From positions 1 through 10,211 of the forward strand of contig SKMG01000455.1 of NCBI GenBank assembly GCA_007121175.1: a DNA stretch of 10,211 nucleotides, written 5' to 3'. The DNA is from Trueperaceae bacterium (lineage in GTDB: Bacteria > Deinococcota > Deinococci > Deinococcales > Trueperaceae). A model generated the notes under the pieces. That model ran no database searches and was not told the DNA's origin. It saw only the letters and a list, made by a program, of their open reading frames with translations. Position numbers and translations under genes: made by a program. Every line of letters begins with the position of its first letter. Within the stretch, counting starts at the first letter, position 1. Shown piece after piece: positions 5,798-10,211 of the stretch.

Positions 5798-6685
5798 GTG
5801 GCCCCGGCAACGTTGGCGCCGCGCATCGGCGCGTACCTCCGGCTGATCCGTTTCCAGCACACGCTGTTCGCCCTCCCTTTCGCCTACGTCGGGCTGCTGT
5901 TGGCTGCCCAGGGCTGGCCCGGCGGGGCGACGATCTTCTGGGTGACGCTGGCGATGGGCGGTGCCCGCACCATGGCCATGGCGCTCAATCGGGTGATCGA
6001 CGCGCGCCTCGATGCGCTGAACCCCCGCACGCAGGACCGCGAGATACCGGCTGGCGTGATCAGGCCGCGCTCGGCTCTGATCGTGGCGCTGGTCGGCTTC
6101 GTCGCGTTCACCGTCGCCGGCCTGGCGCTCAACCCGTTGACCTTTGCGCTGCTGCCGGTCGCGACCGCGTTCCTGGTGCTCTACCCCTACGCCAAGCGCT
6201 TCACCTGGGCCTGCCACGCGGTGCTCGGCGTGACCATCGGCGCCGCGGCGGCGGGGGGCTGGATCGCCTTCGCCGGCTCCTTCGACGGCGCGGCTTGGCT
6301 GCTGTGGCTGGCGGTGGCAGCCTGGATCGCCGGGTTCGACGTGATCTACGCGCTGCTCGACGAACGCTTCGACCGTCAGCACGGCGTCCACAGCCTACCG
6401 GCCAGGTTCGGGCCGGAGCGCGCGCGCCGGCTGGCCGCGCTCGCTCACGTCGTCGCGTTCCTGGCCTTCGCGGCGGTCGCCCTGGTGACCGGCCAGGGGT
6501 TGATCGGTTGGCTGGGGGTGGGGCTGGTCGGCCTGTCGTTCGTCCATCAGCACCGGCTCGTGGCTCGTCGCGGGGCCGCCGAGGCGCTACGGGCTTTCGA
6601 CGCCAACCTGTACGTTGGCGCGCTCGTGCTCACGAGCGTCGCGCTCGACCTCCTCTGGCGCTCCTTCAGCATCCTGAGCGGTTGA
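5798..6685 (+). CDS. ubiA: UbiA-family aromatic prenyltransferase (UbiA/MqnP-like)
   Basis: The product is 295 aa with GTG 5798 immediately after a TAGCCT box. UbiA enzymes are integral membrane, Mg-dependent transferases that put a polyprenyl chain on an aromatic acid in quinone synthesis. Both Asp-rich motifs are intact: N64-x3-D68-x3-D72 (NRVIDARLDALNPRTQDR) and D181-x2-Y184-x3-D188-x3-D192 (DVIYALLDERFD). About eight or nine hydrophobic helices are visible, for example residues 23-38, 44-63, 93-113, 116-131, 139-160, 165-183, 209-228 and 233-247. The first motif includes the E-I-P-A-G-V-I segment common in the 4-hydroxybenzoate-type subgroup. If the host is a Deinococcota, which use menaquinone made through futalosine, MqnP (prenylation of a naphthoate precursor) is the likelier role. 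The substrate cannot be read from sequence, so the symbol marks the family only. Confidence 0.88.
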   Translation: MAPATLAPRIGAYLRLIRFQHTLFALPFAYVGLLLAAQGWPGGATIFWVTLAMGGARTMAMALNRVIDARLDALNPRTQDREIPAGVIRPRSALIVALVGFVAFTVAGLALNPLTFALLPVATAFLVLYPYAKRFTWACHAVLGVTIGAAAAGGWIAFAGSFDGAAWLLWLAVAAWIAGFDVIYALLDERFDRQHGVHSLPARFGPERARRLAALAHVVAFLAFAAVALVTGQGLIGWLGVGLVGLSFVHQHRLVARRGAAEALRAFDANLYVGALVLTSVALDLLWRSFSILSG

Positions 6686-6711
6686 CACACCGGCCGCGCC
6701 GTCGGTAGGCT
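6682..6711 (+). promoter_or_regulatory. tRNA-Asp promoter, TTGACA-N18-TAGGCT
   Basis: A perfect -35 box TTGACA (6682-6687) is separated by 18 bp from TAGGCT (6706-6711), 12 nt before the tRNA. Transcription should begin near 6718, leaving a leader of about 6 nt. The -35 box contains the TGA stop of the prenyltransferase gene (6683-6685). It is the only promoter here with a consensus -35, as expected for a stable-RNA gene. Confidence 0.75.
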
Positions 6712-6723
6712 TCGGTTCGGCGT

Positions 6724-6799
6724 GGAGCCGTAGTGTAGCGGTTAGCATATCTGCCTGTCACGCAGAAGGTCGCGGGTTCGAATCCCGTCGGCTCCGCCA
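6724..6799 (+). tRNA. tRNA-Asp (anticodon GTC)
   Basis: The 76-nt gene includes an encoded CCA. Acceptor arms GGAGCCG (6724-6730) and CGGCTCC (6789-6795) pair perfectly, with discriminator G at 6796 and CCA at 6797-6799. The anticodon stem is TCTGC/GCAGA and the loop CTGTCAC, with GTC at 6757-6759. The T arm reads CGGGTTCGAATCCCG. G at the discriminator position and a GUC anticodon are standard identity elements for aspartyl-tRNA. It has its own promoter and a strong hairpin 11 nt downstream. Confidence 0.97.
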
Positions 6800-6810
6800 A
6801 CTGAGAGAAG

Positions 6811-6847
6811 CGAGTCGCCCGGTCGGTTCCGCCGACCGGGCGACTCG
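6811..6847 (+). terminator. Perfect 16-bp hairpin after tRNA-Asp
   Basis: CGAGTCGCCCGGTCGG (6811-6826) and its exact complement (6832-6847) flank a 5-nt TTCCG loop, beginning 11 nt after the tRNA CCA. It is the strongest stem in the window. No T-run follows (GGTGAGATC), so it may stop polymerase by stem strength alone or protect and set the 3' end for processing. It also separates the tRNA from the LON/truD promoter. Confidence 0.75.
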
Positions 6848-6893
6848 GGTGAGATCGGGTAACAGGGCGCAGTCGGGGCGCGCCCGGAGACGG

Positions 6894-6899
6894 TACCTT
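6894..6899 (+). promoter_or_regulatory. TACCTT -10 box, leaderless promoter of the LON-domain/truD unit
   Basis: TACCTT is followed by 6 nt and the ATG at 6906, the same geometry as at the prenyltransferase gene. No Shine-Dalgarno or clear -35 is present. Confidence 0.55.
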
Positions 6900-6905
6900 G
6901 GTCGC

Positions 6906-7550
6906 ATGCTGCTGCCTCTGTTCCCGCTCGACGTCGTCGCCTTTCCCGGGATGACGGTGCCGTTGCACGTGTTCGAGGCTCGCTATCGACGTCTGGTGCG
7001 CTGGGCCCTCGAGCAGGAGCCGCAGCGCTTCGTGATCGTGCTGGGCCGGCCCGGCGGCGTGGACGCCGACGAAGTTCCGCTGCACAGCGTCGGCACCGTG
7101 ATGGACCTGGTGCGGGTGGAGGAGCGCGACGACGGCACCTTCGAGGTGATTGCTCACGCCCAGGAGCGCGTGGCGGTGGAGATCGGCGAGCGGGAGGACG
7201 TGCCGGAGCCGGACGGTTCCACGCGCCCGCTCTACTTCACGCCCTACGCCCCACTGCCGCTGGCGCGCGACGACCCGAACGAGGAGCGCATCGCTGCCTG
7301 GGACGCGCTCGAGGCCTTCAGGCGCTACGCCGCCGCCGAGTTCGCGGCCGGCGCTCAGGGTCAGATCGACGCCAACCTCCCCGAGGATCCGCTCTATCAG
7401 GCCTCGCTGGTCTGCGCCAACTTGCGGGTACCGGTCGCGTCGCGCCAGGTCTTGCTCGAGGCGCCGTCGCTCGTGGCCCGGTTCCGGCTGGCGCAGAAGC
7501 TGATCGACGAACGGCTCGCGGCCCAGCAGCCTGGTGAAGACGACACGTGA
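6906..7550 (+). CDS. Stand-alone LON substrate-binding domain protein
   Basis: The product is 214 aa from ATG 6906. An in-frame GTG at 6849 would add 19 Arg-rich residues inside the hairpin/promoter region, whereas the family normally begins at M-L-L-P-L-F-P-L as here. Seen: PLFPLDVVAFPGMTVPLHVFEARYRRLV at residues 4-31, the diagnostic start of the Lon N-terminal (PF02190) fold, then G-T-V-M-D-L-V-R-V and an R-V-A-V-E-I strand pair, and a helical C-terminal half to about residue 205 (FRLAQKLIDERL). There is no AAA+ or serine-lysine protease domain, so it is a single-domain LON protein. Such proteins are presumed to bind unfolded or specific proteins, but their role is not established. The last four bases (GTGA) hold the truD start, which suggests translational coupling. 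Confidence 0.88.
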   Translation: MLLPLFPLDVVAFPGMTVPLHVFEARYRRLVRWALEQEPQRFVIVLGRPGGVDADEVPLHSVGTVMDLVRVEERDDGTFEVIAHAQERVAVEIGEREDVPEPDGSTRPLYFTPYAPLPLARDDPNEERIAAWDALEAFRRYAAAEFAAGAQGQIDANLPEDPLYQASLVCANLRVPVASRQVLLEAPSLVARFRLAQKLIDERLAAQQPGEDDT

Positions 7551-8653
7551 ACGAAGAGCGGAGTCGCGCGCCGCTGCAGGACGAGCTCGAACGCGACCTC
7601 ACCTTTCGCTGGGACGACCTGCGGCCGGTGACCGCCGACCTGCCCGGCACCGGCGGACGCATCCGGGCCGAGCCGGACGACTTCGACGTGCGTGAGATCC
7701 CGGCCTACCTGCCCGAGGGCCGTGGCAGTCACACCTATGCTCGGGTCGAGAAGGTCGGGCTCACCACCCGAGACCTCGTCAGCGTGCTGGTTGCGGCCGG
7801 CGTGCCGGACCGCTCGATCGGCGTTGCCGGCCTCAAGGACAAGCACGCGCGCAGCGAGCAGTGGCTGAGCGTCCCCAACGCGTGCGCGCAGGCGATCGAG
7901 GCGCTCGCCCAGGCGCCGGGCGTGCGGGTGCTCGAAGTGAGTCGTCACCGCAACAAGCTCGGCATCGGCCACCTGAAGGGCAACCGCTTCACCATCCGCA
8001 TACGCGACGTCGTCGACGACGCCGAGGTGCGAGCCCGGGACGTGCTGGCGGCGCTGGCGCTGCGCGGTGCGCCGAACTACGTCGGCCCCCAGCGCTTCGG
8101 CCGCTTCGGCCGCAACGCCATCGACGGATATCGCGTGCTGTACGGTGAGAGGGTCCCAGGCGGGGTGCGGCTGCGGCGCTTCTTCGTCGCGGCGCTCCAG
8201 TCCTGGCTGTTCAATGCGCTGCTCGCCGGGCGCGTGCGCGACGGTCGCTACCAGAGCGTGGTCGCGGGCGACTGGGCCCGCAAGCACGACACTGGCGGCA
8301 CCTTCGAGGTGGTCGACGCCGCGCTCGAGGCGCCGCGGGCGCTGGCGCTGGCTATCTCGGCCACCATCCCGCTCTATGGCTCGCGCGTGCGGCCGTCAGC
8401 CGCCGAGGCCGGGAAGGCCGAGCAGGCGCTGCTCGAACGCCTCGGCCTGCGCTGGGAGCAGTTTCGGCAGCGGCGCGGCGATCGCCGCATCACGCGGCTC
8501 GTCGGCCTCGACACCAGCGTGTCGGTCGAGCCGGGCGCGTTGCTGATCGGCTTCACGCTGCCCAAAGGCAGCTATGCGACCACCCTCTTGCGGGAGATCA
8601 CGAAAGTCCAGGTCGACGTGCCGCTGGATTCGCCTGGCGGGGATGATGGCTGA
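7547..8653 (+). CDS. truD: tRNA pseudouridine(13) synthase TruD
   Basis: The product is 368 aa, starting at GTG 7547 inside the LON-protein stop (GTGA). GGTG/GGTGAAG about 10 nt upstream is a weak ribosome site. TruD isomerises U13 in tRNA-Glu-type D arms to pseudouridine. Seen: IRAEPDDFDVREIPAYLPEGRGSH-like N-terminus, the catalytic-Asp motif V-A-G-L-K-D98-K-H-A, the N146-R-F148-T-I-R-I-R motif, NYVGPQRFG at 177-185 at the entry of the inserted TRUD domain, and the conserved end L-P-K-G-S-Y-A-T-T-L-L-R-E-I. In many family members position 179 is aromatic (NYFG); here it is Val. The length is close to the usual 340-380 aa and nothing is broken. The final 56 bp overlap the 3' end of the minus-strand VWA gene. 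Confidence 0.93.
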   Translation: MNEERSRAPLQDELERDLTFRWDDLRPVTADLPGTGGRIRAEPDDFDVREIPAYLPEGRGSHTYARVEKVGLTTRDLVSVLVAAGVPDRSIGVAGLKDKHARSEQWLSVPNACAQAIEALAQAPGVRVLEVSRHRNKLGIGHLKGNRFTIRIRDVVDDAEVRARDVLAALALRGAPNYVGPQRFGRFGRNAIDGYRVLYGERVPGGVRLRRFFVAALQSWLFNALLAGRVRDGRYQSVVAGDWARKHDTGGTFEVVDAALEAPRALALAISATIPLYGSRVRPSAAEAGKAEQALLERLGLRWEQFRQRRGDRRITRLVGLDTSVSVEPGALLIGFTLPKGSYATTLLREITKVQVDVPLDSPGGDDG

Positions 8654-10211
8654 ATGTCGCCCGCCGCCCCTCGTTGCCGAGGCGCCGATAGGCGAGCTCG
8701 GCCAAGAACAGCACCAACGCTGCGAGCGCCGGCCACACCCAGACCGGCGTGAGCCGAGCTGCGCTCGCCGGCCGATAGCTCTCGGGTCGTTCGATCACGA
8801 TGCCGCCGGTCCGCGCCGCCAGCCCGGCGAGCACGGTCTCCCCGTCGCCGGGTGCGAACTCGGGATCGGGGGTGGCGACCTGCCGTCGGGCCACCACGTC
8901 CTGGCCGTCGCTGATGACCATGGTGCCGCCGCTGCCGGCCACCTCCAGCTGGGCCGCGTAGCGGCCCGGAGCAACCTGCTGTAGCGCGACCTGCTGCCCC
9001 TGGAAGCGCGCCGACAGGCGGGCGTCGTTCACGTAGGCGCCGTCGCGAACGGCGTCGACGACGACCTCGAGCCGTGCCCCGCGCCGCTCGGTGGTGACCG
9101 TGTAGCTGTCCGGGCGCGCCTGCAGCCAGCGCACGATGGTGCCGAGCACGCCGGGTAGCTCCGGCCAAGCGCCGAGCTCGCCGAGCCAGGCGTTGAGGTC
9201 GCTGGTGAAGGCTGCACTGCGGCCCAGACCGTGCCGCCCCACCGCCAACAGCGGCTCGGCGTCGCGCCCGATCATCAGGGCTTCGGCGTCAGGCCGCAGT
9301 GTGGTCGCCACGTAGGCGTCGACGCTCGGCAGCACGCCCTCGAAGGGGAAGAGCGGGTGCCGCCGAGCGGTCGGCGCGGTCGGCTCGCCACGAAGCAGGT
9401 CGCGGGTGGCGGTGAGCGCCTCGTTGGTGAAGATCCTCGGTAGGTCGCTGGCGTCGGTGGCCTCGTAGAAACGTCCGCCGCCGCCACGCGCGATCGCGCC
9501 GAGCTGCACCGGGTCCGCCTCGCCGATCGCGATGGTGGAGGTCGTGATGCCGTCGCGTCGGCCCGCGAGCCCGACCTGGTACCAGTCGGGTGGCGAGCCG
9601 CCGCCGAACGGCCCGGTGCCGTCGAACAGGAAGCCGTCGGAGAGCACGATCACGTGCTTGATCGCGGCGTCGACCTCGCGCAGGGCGTCGAGCGCCATGC
9701 GGTAGCCGGGCAGCAAGATGGTGCCTCCCTGGGCCTCGATGCTGAGGATCGCGTCGCGCATCTCGAACTTGCCGCGATCGGTGGCGGGACGCAAGTCGAA
9801 CACCCAACGCGTCAGCGACGGGTCGCTGAACACGATCAGCCCGATCAGGTCGTCCTGGTAGGCCAGGTCGACCACGTCCAACGCGCCGCGCTTGGCGATC
9901 TCGAGCCGGCTCGGGTTGCCGGCCACCATCGACATCGAGATGTCGATCACGATCACCATCGCCACCTGCGGCAGGGTGACGTCGGTGCGCACATCGGAGG
10001 CCACCGGCAGCACCGCGTCGAGCGGCGTGCGATACCAGCCGCCGAGACCGTAGGCCTCGGGACCACCGGTCATCAAGAGCCCGCCGCCCTGGTCCACGTA
10101 ACGCGCGAGCAGCTCGAGCTGGCCGCTGGAGAAGGTATCGACCGCGCCTCGCACCACGATGGCGCCGTAGTCGAGCGGCGAGGCGAGCGCCTCCGGGCCG
10201 GACTCGACGAC
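8598..10211 (-). CDS. Membrane-anchored VWA protein with GATase-like N-terminus (5' end outside window)
   Basis: The frame is open to the window edge, giving 537 visible residues; a GTG at 10157 is in frame but 18 in-family residues precede it, so the true start is outside. Numbering from the edge: residues 13-75 (LDYGAIVVRG...LLARYVDQGGGLLMTGGPEAYGLGGW) match the class I glutamine-amidotransferase-like/ThuA-like fold seen in these proteins. A VWA domain follows at about 80-255, with MIDAS D90-x-S92-x-S94, T164 and D192 (VLSDG), so metal-dependent ligand binding should be intact. Next come a second Rossmann-like stretch and beta-rich segments, and a transmembrane helix at about 484-507 (VWVWPALAALVLFLAELAY) with an Arg-rich cytoplasmic tail. 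Family members often neighbour MoxR ATPase, DUF58 and BatA-type genes; none are in view. The role is probably envelope-associated and is unproven. Confidence 0.85.
   Translation of the reverse strand, partial: VVESGPEALASPLDYGAIVVRGAVDTFSSGQLELLARYVDQGGGLLMTGGPEAYGLGGWYRTPLDAVLPVASDVRTDVTLPQVAMVIVIDISMSMVAGNPSRLEIAKRGALDVVDLAYQDDLIGLIVFSDPSLTRWVFDLRPATDRGKFEMRDAILSIEAQGGTILLPGYRMALDALREVDAAIKHVIVLSDGFLFDGTGPFGGGSPPDWYQVGLAGRRDGITTSTIAIGEADPVQLGAIARGGGGRFYEATDASDLPRIFTNEALTATRDLLRGEPTAPTARRHPLFPFEGVLPSVDAYVATTLRPDAEALMIGRDAEPLLAVGRHGLGRSAAFTSDLNAWLGELGAWPELPGVLGTIVRWLQARPDSYTVTTERRGARLEVVVDAVRDGAYVNDARLSARFQGQQVALQQVAPGRYAAQLEVAGSGGTMVISDGQDVVARRQVATPDPEFAPGDGETVLAGLAARTGGIVIERPESYRPASAARLTPVWVWPALAALVLFLAELAYRRLGNEGRRATFSHHPRQANPAARRPGLS

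Noticed and set aside
5129..6391. A 420-codon open frame on the minus strand
   Set aside because: It lies antisense to the DUF512 and prenyltransferase genes, is very rich in R, Q, H and P, and has no recognisable domain. Long antisense frames are expected in GC-rich DNA, and the plus-strand genes have clear motifs.
6724..6847. Integration site (att) at the 3' end of tRNA-Asp
   Set aside because: No integrase gene and no repeated copy of the tRNA 3' end are present. The downstream genes are conserved chromosomal ones.
7397..8287. A 296-codon minus-strand frame opposite the LON/truD genes
   Set aside because: It is antisense to two conserved genes and resembles no family I know.
1..10211. 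A novel defence or biosynthetic system
   Set aside because: The genes belong to separate housekeeping families with individual promoters and terminators. The VWA protein alone is not evidence of a defence island, and its usual partners are not in view.

Overview
The window is about 10.2 kb of very GC-rich bacterial chromosome carrying conserved, mostly housekeeping genes. I see no phage, transposon, CRISPR or plasmid signature. The best guess for the host is a Deinococcota bacterium, perhaps near Trueperaceae. The reasons are the base composition, the mix of families (a C4 zinc-ribbon coiled-coil protein, a DUF512 radical SAM protein, a UbiA-like prenyltransferase of the kind linked to futalosine menaquinone synthesis, a stand-alone LON domain, TruD), and several genes with a TANNNT -10 box only 6-9 nt before the start codon and no Shine-Dalgarno. 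That last pattern is typical of leaderless transcripts, which are common in Deinococci and Actinobacteria. The lineage is an inference; no rRNA or marker protein settles it.

Layout from left to right: the 3' end of a calcineurin-like metallophosphoesterase gene (1-480); ygfZ, a folate-binding protein linked to Fe-S cluster maintenance (531-1625, with a clear GGAGG); a gap with three hairpins; a secreted LysM/M23 murein hydrolase (1821-2819); a 24-bp convergent gap with a small hairpin; then, on the minus strand, a coiled-coil/zinc-ribbon gene (2844-3545). A divergent promoter region of 140 bp leads to an unrecognised 157-aa gene (3686-4159), a 16-bp-period array of three hairpins (4179-4230), and a PDZ + radical SAM DUF512 gene (4263-5687). 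Next come a UbiA-family prenyltransferase (5798-6685), tRNA-Asp(GTC) with a near-consensus promoter whose -35 box covers the ubiA stop codon (tRNA 6724-6799), and a perfect 16-bp hairpin (6811-6847). The two-gene unit LON-domain protein/truD (6906-8653, GTGA overlap) follows. Last, on the minus strand and overlapping truD tail to tail by 56 bp, is a membrane-anchored VWA protein with a glutamine-amidotransferase-like N-terminus, cut by the window edge (8598-10211).

The genes do not form one pathway. Three local relations are visible: LON and truD look translationally coupled; the metallophosphoesterase and ygfZ genes are close and co-directional; and ygfZ and the DUF512 gene share only a general Fe-S theme. 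No clear undescribed multi-gene system is present. The most interesting signals are the hairpin array before the DUF512 gene, the leaderless-promoter pattern, the DUF512 enzyme of unknown function, and the unrecognised 157-aa protein.
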